A DNA stretch of 64,000 nt from Aldehydirespirator sp965116665. GTDB lineage: Bacteria > Actinomycetota > Acidimicrobiia > Acidimicrobiales > Aldehydirespiratoraceae. Shown piece after piece: positions 8,023 to 15,602 of the stretch. Every line of letters begins with the position of its first letter. Position 1 is the stretch's first letter. A program made the position numbers and the translations under genes. The stretch covers positions 2,852,001 through 2,916,000 of the forward strand of contig OZ220709.1 in NCBI GenBank assembly GCA_965116665.1, read 5' to 3'. Below the pieces are notes generated by a model that worked only from the letters and a program-made list of their open reading frames with translations, had not been told where the DNA came from and did no database searches.

Positions 8023-9650
8023 CAGACCTGCTCCGACCGCCTGATCTCGAACGGCAACTCGCCGAACATGATGTTGAACTCGTTCAAGTCGTCGAGTTCG
8101 ATGTATTTGCCGGCCGCGAACACCACGGCCTCCTTCTGCTCTTCTTTGCAGACCCTGGCAATCTCCTCGGCTCGTCCTTCGGTCAAGACAGCCTCGTTGC
8201 TGCGAAGCCAATCGAGGTCCGGCCTGTAGCGCAGGTAGTAGTTGCGGCGCGAATCGCTGTAGATCAGGCCGTGCTCGTCCAAAGGCCGCAACTCGGACGA
8301 TCCGACAGACTGTCCCGTGGCCGTGTGCATCAGCCATGCAGCAAGCGACGAGAACGTCGGCAAGGTTTTGCCGTCAAGCATCCCGGAGGCCGTGACCGGA
8401 TCACCCAGCGTACAATAGGTAAACGACCCGCCGAGTCCTTCGCAAAGGTCAGTGTCTCGTGCGTCAGGCACGCCGGAGATGACTCGCCGCACCCGCTCAG
8501 CGGTGACAGTGTCGGCATAGTTCTCACACTCCACAAGAATGAACTTGCGATTGCCGCCGTCCTGCTTGTTCAATGCCAACACGGCTTGAGCAGTCGTGCC
8601 GGATCCGGCGAATGAATCGAGAATGACAGCTTGTGGATCCCTCAGCAGATCGATGAGATACTGCACAAGCTCGACAGGTTTCGGTTGTGGGAATACACCA
8701 CCAGTTCCGAAGATTGATCGTAGCATCCGCGTGCCACTAGCATTGAAACCCACAACTTCTGGATCCAACATTGCATTCGGTGGCTGACCTTCCTGTACTT
8801 CTGAAAGATAGCGTTTAGCGCGCGGCTCCTTGCCAGAGTAGACAAGCCGATCTGAACGCTCCATTTCTTGTAGTTTCTCCTTCGAGTACCTCGGATAGCT
8901 GCCAGCCGGCGCTGACCACTCAATCCCGTTGCTGAAAGTGAACGTGTATGGTTCATAATAGTTTCGAGCGCTTAGTGGATCCAGCTTGTACGGACCTCGT
9001 CCGTCACCATCATCATTCGGGTACCGCTCTGTTTTATCAACCAGGTAGCGAATATATCTCTCCGAGTACTCACCAAACCAGGCCTTATTCTTAGCGTAGG
9101 TCAGCACATAGTCCACATTCAGATTGAAGTCCTTGCTTGAATTTCGTACGGTATGCATTGCCCTGCGAGTCTGAGTCACAAAGAAGTTCTCCTCGCCGAA
9201 GATCTCGTCCATCAGCATGCGTAGATGGTGCTGCTCGTGGTCGTCGATTGATACGAAGATGATGCCGTCCTCGGATAGCAGTTCCCGCAGCAGATTCAGG
9301 CGGGGCCACATCATGCAGAGCCACTTGTCGTGGCGCTCCAAGTCCTCGACGTCCACGGGCGCCTCGTCTGCAAGCCACTGCTTGAGAATGGGTCCGTTGG
9401 CGTTGTCGTTGTACGACCAGCCCTCGTTGCCGGTGTTGTAGGGCGGGTCGATGTAGATGCACTTCACCCGTCCGGCGTAGCGGGGCAGCAGGGCCTTGAG
9501 AGCGTGGAGGTTGTCGCCGTGGACGATGAGATTGTCGTCGTCAGGGCAGTCTCCGACGGACTTGTCGGGCTCAGGCACGAGCGGGCGGTACGGGACGGTC
9601 AGGTGATGCGCGTAGATATGCCTCTTGCCCTTGAAATCAAGTGTCGGCAT
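8022..9650 (-). CDS. mod: Type III DNA methyltransferase, Mod subunit
   Basis: 542 residues. Mod recognises the target sequence and methylates adenine, and it also supplies specificity to Res. DPPYNTG (68-74) is the catalytic motif IV and FAGSGTT (347-353) the AdoMet-binding motif I, in the order of beta-class N6-adenine methylases. Residues about 160-330 between them are the expected target-recognition region. The DNA encoding them (about 8660-9170) is clearly less GC-rich than both flanks. That suggests the specificity segment was exchanged from another source. ATG 9650 has GGGAG upstream and follows a long inverted repeat. Confidence 0.93.
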   Translation of the reverse strand: MPTLDFKGKRHIYAHHLTVPYRPLVPEPDKSVGDCPDDDNLIVHGDNLHALKALLPRYAGRVKCIYIDPPYNTGNEGWSYNDNANGPILKQWLADEAPVDVEDLERHDKWLCMMWPRLNLLRELLSEDGIIFVSIDDHEQHHLRMLMDEIFGEENFFVTQTRRAMHTVRNSSKDFNLNVDYVLTYAKNKAWFGEYSERYIRYLVDKTERYPNDDGDGRGPYKLDPLSARNYYEPYTFTFSNGIEWSAPAGSYPRYSKEKLQEMERSDRLVYSGKEPRAKRYLSEVQEGQPPNAMLDPEVVGFNASGTRMLRSIFGTGGVFPQPKPVELVQYLIDLLRDPQAVILDSFAGSGTTAQAVLALNKQDGGNRKFILVECENYADTVTAERVRRVISGVPDARDTDLCEGLGGSFTYCTLGDPVTASGMLDGKTLPTFSSLAAWLMHTATGQSVGSSELRPLDEHGLIYSDSRRNYYLRYRPDLDWLRSNEAVLTEGRAEEIARVCKEEQKEAVVFAAGKYIELDDLNEFNIMFGELPFEIRRSEQV

Positions 9651-9660
9651 CGAAACTCCC

Positions 9661-9704
9661 TGTCGCACTGCCCGTCGTTCGCAACGTAGCAGGGCGCTGC
9701 GACA
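9661..9704 (-). repeat. 44-bp imperfect inverted repeat before mod
   Basis: Outer arms TGTCGC and GCGACA, middle arms GCCC and GGGC, and an inner CGTT-CGC-AACG together form a long near-symmetrical structure ending 10 bp before the mod ATG. It could be an operator or an mRNA hairpin covering the mod ribosome site. No small controller gene is seen nearby. Confidence 0.5.
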
Positions 9705-10020
9705 AGGCCGGGGAACCCGGCCAGGGGTTAGGCGCCAGACTGGCGGCGGTACTCCAGCAGCGGCGACTAACCGAGCATGGCGACCGCTCGGACATCGATC
9801 TCGTTGCCGTGCGCATCGACGAGGTGGAGCGGCTCCCCCCCTGACCGCGAAGCGACTTGGTCTCAATGGCGCTTGAAGCCCCAATCCGTAGCACAATCGG
9901 AAGTCATGGTTGCAGATTGTGCATTTCGGCTTCGACTAGCTCACTATGAAGCCGTTGTGAAGATGCCCGCCCGGCACCTCCGGTAGGGTCGCGGACCCGC
10001 AAGACACCGAGGAGACAGCC
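9705..10020. other. Intergenic region between mod and crotonase gene
   Basis: No convincing gene is present. A 67-codon plus-strand frame ends at 9844 with the coding-like stretch DRSDIDLVAVRIDEVERLPP but has no start signal of its own and overlaps the mod start, so it may be a remnant. GGGTC-GCG-GACCC at 9986-9998 is a short palindrome just before the crotonase gene, overlapping a TAGGGT that could be a -10 element. Confidence 0.35.
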
Positions 10021-10797
10021 GTGGGCGACTTCGTTCGAGTAGAGACAAGTAGTGGCGTGGCCACCATCCGCATCGACCGGCCCAAGATGAACGCCATCAA
10101 CCCCCAGATGCTCGCTGAGTTGACCGAGGCCGCCAACACCATCGCGGCCGACGGCGGCGTGAGGGCCGCGGTGGTTTGGGGCGGCCCGAGGATCTTCGCG
10201 GCCGGTGCCGACATCGGAGGCTTCACGGGCCTCGACGCGGCGGGGGCCCAGGCGCGGTCGCGCGTCTTCAACGATGCTTTCCTCGCGGTGGAGAACATGC
10301 CTCAGATCACGGTTTCGGCCGTGAACGGCTACGCGCTCGGCGGCGGCATGGAGCTGGCCATGGCCACCGACTTCCGGGTGGCTGCTGAGGACGCGGTGCT
10401 GGGCCAGCCCGAGATCCGGCTCGGGATCATTCCCGGCGGCGGGGGCACCCAGCGGCTCCCCCGGCTGGTGGGCGTGACCCGAGCCAAGGAGATCATCTAC
10501 ACGGGACGCAACGTGCATCCTGACGAGGCGCTCGCCATCGGCCTCGTCTCCGCGGTGCATCCCCCCGAGGAGACCTACGACGCGGCGGTGGAGATGGCCG
10601 CGGGCTACGCCGCTGGCCCGGCCGCGCTGCGCATGGCCAAACAGGCCGTTATGGACGGCCTGGCCCTGTCCCTAGCCGATGCGGTGGCCTGCGAGGCCGA
10701 GCAGTTCGGCGCCTGCTTCGACACCGACGACGCCGCCATCGGAGTGGCCAGCTTCCTCGAGAAGGGTCCCGGCAAGGCCACCTTCACCGGCCGCTAG
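10021..10797 (+). CDS. Enoyl-CoA hydratase/isomerase (crotonase) family
   Basis: 258 residues, the normal crotonase length. GGPRIFAAGADIGGF is the first oxyanion-hole loop, and NGYALGGGMELAMATDFRVA the second. EIRLGIIPGGGGTQRLPRLV is the conserved segment carrying the catalytic Glu of hydratases (PEIRLG..PG). These features support a true enoyl-CoA hydratase of beta-oxidation type. GTG 10021 follows GAGGAG with an ideal spacing. It stands alone, tail to tail with the alpha/beta hydrolase gene. Confidence 0.9.
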   Translation: MGDFVRVETSSGVATIRIDRPKMNAINPQMLAELTEAANTIAADGGVRAAVVWGGPRIFAAGADIGGFTGLDAAGAQARSRVFNDAFLAVENMPQITVSAVNGYALGGGMELAMATDFRVAAEDAVLGQPEIRLGIIPGGGGTQRLPRLVGVTRAKEIIYTGRNVHPDEALAIGLVSAVHPPEETYDAAVEMAAGYAAGPAALRMAKQAVMDGLALSLADAVACEAEQFGACFDTDDAAIGVASFLEKGPGKATFTGR

Positions 10798-10827
10798 AAC
10801 CCTGGGAGTTCGACGGCGGGACCGTGC

Positions 10828-11772
10828 CTAGGCCAGACCGTGCCGCTCCAGGAACTCGATGGTCAACTCAGCGCACCTCTCAGGGGCTTCGAGCAGCAGG
10901 AAATGCGTCGTGTCGGGAATGAAGTCGTAGTCGAGCTTCATCAGATCCGTCAGGTCCATGCTCGGCATATAGGCGTGTCGCGCGGTGGGATCGCCGCTGA
11001 TCGCCTTGGCCGGGCAGTCCAGGATGTCCAGGAAGGTGTGCGCCTGCATCGCCCACCCGAACCAGTACTCGAAGATCTGGGCCTCGTGCTCGGGCGGGCA
11101 GCAGAGTTCGTAGCCGCCGTCGGGGGACGGCCGAAGAAGCGTCTGCCCGAACAGAGCCCGTGTCTCGGGCGGAATCAAGGAGAAGGCCGGTGAGCGGTCG
11201 ATCAGCCGCACATATTCCTCGCGTGTCTCGTAGCGAGCCGCCCGCCGGCGGACGTGGGCGGCCACGAGCCCCAACATGGCTTGCAGGTCGGCCGCGGTTC
11301 CTCCGGGAGGACAGAACGGCGCGTCGAGCATCACGAATCCCTCGAACCGGTAGTCCAGGGGAAGATGGCACAGAGCCGGCAGCGTGGACAGCGAGTGAAA
11401 GACCCCAACCATCGGCTTCTCCCCGAAGTCACTCTGGATCGCCATGCTGATGTCCCAGCTGTCCCGTATGAATTGCGGCGGGTTGTGGCGACTCAGGCTG
11501 CTGACCGGATTCCATCCGTGGCTTCGCAGATCGTGGATTACCAGATCGAAGCGGTCGGTCAGCAATGACCAGAACGGGTAGTAGAGGTCGGCGGACAGGC
11601 CGTTGCCGTGACTGATCACAAGGCGGGGACCATCGGGGTTGCCGTGGCGACGCAGAACGATCACTGCGCCGTCCTCCATCCGCACCTCTGCTGTCTCCGC
11701 CGGTTCAGGCAGCACCCATCGATCCACGCGCAGCCTTCCCGGCAGAACGTCAAACCCGCTACGAAGATTCAC
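10828..11772 (-). CDS. Alpha/beta hydrolase
   Basis: 314 residues. VISHGNGLSADLYYPF supplies the HGxG-type oxyanion segment. FHSLSTLP is the nucleophile elbow (Ser in H-S-L-S rather than G-H-S-x-G). ISGDPTARH and IPDTTHFLLLEAPE give a plausible Asp and the catalytic His. The family hydrolyses esters, amides or C-C bonds; the substrate is unknown. The GTG start at 11772 is the only one that keeps the first strand (DVLPGRLRVDRWVLPE). It overlaps a perfect 26-bp palindrome, so the gene may be regulated there. The next upstream gene on this strand ends only 40 bp away. Confidence 0.8.
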   Translation of the reverse strand: MNLRSGFDVLPGRLRVDRWVLPEPAETAEVRMEDGAVIVLRRHGNPDGPRLVISHGNGLSADLYYPFWSLLTDRFDLVIHDLRSHGWNPVSSLSRHNPPQFIRDSWDISMAIQSDFGEKPMVGVFHSLSTLPALCHLPLDYRFEGFVMLDAPFCPPGGTAADLQAMLGLVAAHVRRRAARYETREEYVRLIDRSPAFSLIPPETRALFGQTLLRPSPDGGYELCCPPEHEAQIFEYWFGWAMQAHTFLDILDCPAKAISGDPTARHAYMPSMDLTDLMKLDYDFIPDTTHFLLLEAPERCAELTIEFLERHGLA

Positions 11773-11796
11773 GTTACGTCATCGATGACGTAACGT
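11771..11796. promoter_or_regulatory. Perfect 26-bp palindrome at the hydrolase start
   Basis: ACGTTACGTCATC is followed immediately by its exact reverse complement. The repeat overlaps two bases of the GTG start of the hydrolase and sits 16 bp from the stop codon of the ABC permease upstream. It lacks a loop and a T-run, so it is more like a dimeric repressor site than a terminator. Confidence 0.55.
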
Positions 11797-11812
11797 CGAG
11801 GCCGATCGCCGG

Positions 11813-12598
11813 CTAGGCGACCTCGAGGCGGTTGAGCCGGATCGCAGCCAGGACCAGACCCGCGACGGACACCGCAGCCAGCACCACGATCGCGGTAGTG
11901 GTCGTGTGGGCGTCGAAGCCGTAGTCGATCCCGGAGACTTGGCTGAGCACCGACCGGGTGTAGCCCCTAAGCGACAGGCGGGCCGCGAACTCGCCCAGCC
12001 CTACGGCCAGACCCTCCCACAGCAGCACATAGCCGATGCCCCAGATGATCGGCTTCTTGAGGAGCAGGCCGGCCAGCACGAACAGCGACGAGTAGGCCGC
12101 AGTGCCCAGCGCGGCCGCGGCCGCGGCGGCAAGGGCTAGATCGCCGGACCCCGAGACGCCGTCGGCGGCCAGGAAGCCGCCCGCCGCGGTCGGGATCACC
12201 GTCAGCGGCAGGGCTGCAGTGGCAGCCGCGGCGGCCGCACCCGCCACGACCGGAGCTCTGCCCATCGGGCGCAGCCACAGGTAGACGAGGGTGCCGTCCT
12301 CGCGGGTCTCTCCCAGCACCGACGAGCCGAACACGAGCGAGACGATGGGCACAAGGATGATCAGGCCGAAGCCGTCGGCGTAGCCGGCACCGTCTCTGAG
12401 CAGGTCGGCCGCACTCTGATCGCTGCCTGCGTTGAGGCCGACCAGCCAGCCCACCAGCATCATCAGCGCCCCCAGCGCGCCGAGCGCGACGATCTTTCCG
12501 GGGGTGAGCACCTGGCGGACCAGCACCCGGTAGGTCAGTGCCGCAACCCGGAGGCTGGGCACATGCCCACGGGTTCGGGTCGGGACTGGCGCGGTCAT
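11813..12598 (-). CDS. ABC transporter permease (ABC-2 type), fourth gene of exporter operon
   Basis: 261 residues with about six hydrophobic segments, for example GKIVALGALGALMMLVGWLV and FGLIILVPIVSLVFGSSVLG. ETREDGTLVYLWLRP is a cytoplasmic segment typical of ABC-2 permeases. It should pair with the ATPase encoded directly upstream, whose stop codon overlaps this ATG by four bases. Export substrate unknown; such pairs often export drugs, lipids or peptides. Confidence 0.75.
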   Translation of the reverse strand: MTAPVPTRTRGHVPSLRVAALTYRVLVRQVLTPGKIVALGALGALMMLVGWLVGLNAGSDQSAADLLRDGAGYADGFGLIILVPIVSLVFGSSVLGETREDGTLVYLWLRPMGRAPVVAGAAAAAATAALPLTVIPTAAGGFLAADGVSGSGDLALAAAAAAALGTAAYSSLFVLAGLLLKKPIIWGIGYVLLWEGLAVGLGEFAARLSLRGYTRSVLSQVSGIDYGFDAHTTTTAIVVLAAVSVAGLVLAAIRLNRLEVA

Positions 12599-13551
12599 CG
12601 CTTCTCCACCAGGTAGCGGAAGACCGACTCGAGGTCCTCGTCGAGAGGCACGACCCGCGACAGGCGGGCCGCGAGGCGCTGTGCCAGCGGAGCGACCTCC
12701 CGGCCCAGGCGGTCGACGTCGCGGGTGTCCACGACGAGGGAGTCGACGCCGACGCTGACGCCCACCGCGGTGCCCGACTCCACCAGGGCGGCCGCGAACT
12801 GGCGGGGACGGTCCACGGCGATGCGGATGCGGTGGGGGCGGTCGTCCATGAGCTCGCGCAGCTCGCGGTAGTCGCCGGTGGCGGCCAGACGCCCCTGGGC
12901 GATCATCAGGATCCGGGACCCGAGGCGGGCGACCTCCTCGAGGACGTGGCTCGACACCAGCACGCATCGGCCCTCATCGCCGAGACCGTGGAACAGCTCG
13001 ATCATGCGGCGCCGCTGCACCGGGTCGAGCCCGGTGAGGGGCTCGTCGAGGATCAGGACCTCGGGGTCGTGCACCAGCGCGGCGGCCAGCTTGACCCGCT
13101 GGCGCATGCCCTTGGAGAAGCCCGACAACCGCTTGGAGTCGTCGGGGTCGAGGTCCACCACTCCAAGCGCCCGCCGGGCGGCGGGCTCGGGCTCGGCCAC
13201 CGCCTCGGTGGCCGCGGCCAGGGTCACGAACTGCAAGGCGCTGAGCCGGTCGAACAGGCCGTCCTGCTGGGGGACGAGGCCGATGCGGCCCCGGACGTCG
13301 CGGTCGCGGCGGGCATCGGCGCCCAGCACCCGGACCGTGCCCTTGGTGGGCGGGGTGAGCCCGCACATGACCCTGAACAGGGTGGACTTGCCCGCGCCGT
13401 TAGGACCGAGCAGGGCAGTGACCCCGGCCCGCACCGAGAAGCTCACGTCGGACACCGCCACCACGTCGCCGAACACCTTCGACACACCGGCGACCTCGAC
13501 CATGGCCGAACCGTTGGTCGGCGGTGCGGGAGGGGGCGGGACAACGCTCAT
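12595..13551 (-). CDS. ABC transporter ATPase, third gene of exporter operon
   Basis: 318 residues. LLGPNGAGKST is Walker A, SGFSKGMRQRVKLAAAL the signature region, VLILDEPLTGLD Walker B, and VLVSSHVLEEV contains the H-loop. The C-terminal 100 residues form the extra domain common in CcmA/NatA-type ATPases. ATG at 13551 overlaps the preceding permease stop (ATGA). The two ATPases in this operon are related but not copies, so two exporters or one heteromeric exporter are possible. Confidence 0.88.
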   Translation of the reverse strand: MSVVPPPPAPPTNGSAMVEVAGVSKVFGDVVAVSDVSFSVRAGVTALLGPNGAGKSTLFRVMCGLTPPTKGTVRVLGADARRDRDVRGRIGLVPQQDGLFDRLSALQFVTLAAATEAVAEPEPAARRALGVVDLDPDDSKRLSGFSKGMRQRVKLAAALVHDPEVLILDEPLTGLDPVQRRRMIELFHGLGDEGRCVLVSSHVLEEVARLGSRILMIAQGRLAATGDYRELRELMDDRPHRIRIAVDRPRQFAAALVESGTAVGVSVGVDSLVVDTRDVDRLGREVAPLAQRLAARLSRVVPLDEDLESVFRYLVEKR

Positions 13552-14513
13552 CGGCTCAGCGCCAATCGCCGGTAGCGCCACCACACCACCGCCGAGCCCA
13601 GCGCCACCCACGCGAAGTTGGCCGCCACCACGAACAGGGTGGACAGCTGCTCCCGTCCGGCCCCGGGCTGGAACGCATCCTCTTCGCGGGACTCGGGCGC
13701 TCCGAAGGGATCCAACCCTTCGACGCCGTAGATCCGGTTCTTGAACTCGTCGGCGATCCCTCCGAGGTCGAAGGCGTAGATCTGAGCGCTCATGTCGGCG
13801 GCCTCCACCAGCGCCAGCGTCGTGAAGCCGCTGCCCCACAGCAGCACGACCACGCCGATGGTCGCGAAGAGGCGCCGGTCGGTGAGGCTGGCCGCAGCCA
13901 GGCTGGCCGCGGTGAACGCCGCGGAGATGGCCGCACCGGCCGCGATGATGCGCACGAAGATCTTGATCCACTCGATGAGCCCGTCGGGCCCCGAACCCTC
14001 GATGGTGCGGGCCACCAGCAGGAACAGCACGGGCCCCATCGTCAGGACGGCCAGCGCCAGCGCCACGGCCAGCGCCTTCGAGGCGAGATAGCTCCACCGC
14101 TGCAGCGGGGTCGACAGGTACAGCTGGAGCATCCCGTTGCGGCGGTCGGCCACCAGGATGTCGGGCACGATGATGGCGCAGTAGAAGAACAGGGCGGTGG
14201 TGATGAAGCCGTAGTACTCGTGGTAGTCGGGCAGGATCTCGTCCTCGATCATGTCGATGTCGAGCACGACGGCCAGCCCAACGAACACCACCGCCGGTAC
14301 CAGGGCGATGACCACCGCGAGCCACGGCAGGATCTTGTGCCGGGCCGCACGGCCCAGCCCGAGGGTGTGACGCACCGAGTAGCGCACCACCGAGCGGATC
14401 GATCCGGGGAGCCCGGTGCGGGGCCCGTCGTAGGACCGGTAGCCCCGGTCCATGATCTGAGCAGCCTCGCCGGCCGCAGCCGCGTTCGAGTTCGGGGCCG
14501 GAGTGTCGCTCAT
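13548..14513 (-). CDS. ABC transporter permease, second gene of exporter operon
   Basis: 321 residues. A hydrophilic N-terminus with GYRSYDGPRTG, then LPWLAVVIALVPAVVFVGLA, is followed by several further membrane spans and a last span ending WRYRRLALSR. The acidic DIDMIEDEILPDYHEYYGF segment lies outside the membrane. VADRRNGMLQLYLSTPLQRW is the ABC-2 type cytoplasmic segment. ATGA overlaps at both ends place it firmly in the four-gene operon. Confidence 0.8.
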   Translation of the reverse strand: MSDTPAPNSNAAAAGEAAQIMDRGYRSYDGPRTGLPGSIRSVVRYSVRHTLGLGRAARHKILPWLAVVIALVPAVVFVGLAVVLDIDMIEDEILPDYHEYYGFITTALFFYCAIIVPDILVADRRNGMLQLYLSTPLQRWSYLASKALAVALALAVLTMGPVLFLLVARTIEGSGPDGLIEWIKIFVRIIAAGAAISAAFTAASLAAASLTDRRLFATIGVVVLLWGSGFTTLALVEAADMSAQIYAFDLGGIADEFKNRIYGVEGLDPFGAPESREEDAFQPGAGREQLSTLFVVAANFAWVALGSAVVWWRYRRLALSR

Positions 14514-15502
14514 CGGGCGGCGTCCTCGAAAAGGTCCTCGAGCGTGCGGCGCCGGGTCTCGAGGCGTCGGATGCGGGCACCGGCCGCCGCGACCGCGTCG
14601 CGGGACCGGTCACAGAGCTCCTCGAACTCCGCGCCCCGCAGTGCCAGCGTGGCGTCGTGGCGACGCACATCGAGACCGCCGGCTCGCAGTGCAGCCTCCA
14701 CCGCGTCGACCGACCCGGGAGGCTCGGCCACGTCCACCAGTTCGAGGGTGATCCCGTCGCCCGCGCCGACCAGGTCGCTGATCGGTCCGCAGGCCACGAG
14801 GCGACCGGCGTCCAGGGCCACGATGTTGTCGCACACCCGCTCGACCTCTTCGAGCTGGTGCGACGACAGCACGACGTTGATGGAGAAGTCCCGGCTGATC
14901 TGGCCGATGAGGGTAAGCATCTCGCTGCGCTGCACCGGGTCGAGGCCGTCGGTGGGCTCGTCCAGCAGCACCAGCCTGGGGTCGGAGGCGATGGCCTGGG
15001 CCAGTTTGACCCGCTGGCGCTGACCGGTGGACATGGTGCCCAGCGTCCGGAGGCGCTCCTCCCCCAGCCCGACCAGCCACAGCGTGTCCGAGGCGCGGTT
15101 GCGGGCCTCGCCGCGGGGCAACCCCTGCACCTCGGCCAGGTGGCGGACGAAGTCGACGGCGCGCATCTCGTCGGGCAGCACGTTGCGTTCCGGCGCGAAC
15201 CCCACGTAGGCCCTGAGCCTGTGGCCCGTCCTCTGCGGGTCGAACCCCAGCACGGTGAGGGATCCCGATGTCGGGATGCGCAGGCCGAGCATGGCGTTCA
15301 GCAGCGTGGTCTTGCCCGCGCCGTTGGCCCCCACCAGCCCGGTCACGCCGGGCTGCATCTGCAGGTCGAGAGCGTCGAGAGCCACAGTCGAGCCGAAACG
15401 CTGCGTCAGCGCCTGCGTCTCGACGATGGTCACACGCGGATCATACGGCCGGTCCGTAGCTTTGGTGCCCGTCGCTCGCGCCTCTGTGGCCGGCTCATTC
15501 AC
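14510..15502 (-). CDS. ABC transporter ATPase, first gene of exporter operon
   Basis: 330 residues. LVGANGAGKTTLLNAMLGL is Walker A, STGQRQRVKLAQAI the signature, LVLLDEPTDGLD Walker B, and VVLSSHQLEEV the H-loop region. A C-terminal accessory domain ends in RRRTLEDLFEDAAR, a motif usual in exporter ATPases. First gene of the operon; its promoter should lie in the 100-bp gap at 15503-15602, where I see no clear -35/-10 pair. Confidence 0.88.
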   Translation of the reverse strand: MNEPATEARATGTKATDRPYDPRVTIVETQALTQRFGSTVALDALDLQMQPGVTGLVGANGAGKTTLLNAMLGLRIPTSGSLTVLGFDPQRTGHRLRAYVGFAPERNVLPDEMRAVDFVRHLAEVQGLPRGEARNRASDTLWLVGLGEERLRTLGTMSTGQRQRVKLAQAIASDPRLVLLDEPTDGLDPVQRSEMLTLIGQISRDFSINVVLSSHQLEEVERVCDNIVALDAGRLVACGPISDLVGAGDGITLELVDVAEPPGSVDAVEAALRAGGLDVRRHDATLALRGAEFEELCDRSRDAVAAAGARIRRLETRRRTLEDLFEDAAR

Positions 15503-15602
15503 GACTCCATCGTCCCCAGCGGCGTGCCATCGCCCAATCAGGGATGACCCTGAACCATCCCCGACACCTCACCCATGATCGGGCCGGTGCCGGGCCGCCG
15601 CT

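Noticed and set aside
9641..9844. 67-codon frame before the crotonase gene
   Set aside because: The end looks coding-like, but it overlaps the mod start, lacks a ribosome site and could not be tied to a family.
9986..9998. GGGTC-GCG-GACCC palindrome as a terminator
   Set aside because: Too short, no T-run, and it lies just upstream of a start rather than after a gene; mentioned only as a possible operator.
15503..15602. Possible structured RNA in the gap before the exporter operon
   Set aside because: Only weak, unpaired GC-rich sequence; nothing beyond a normal promoter gap.
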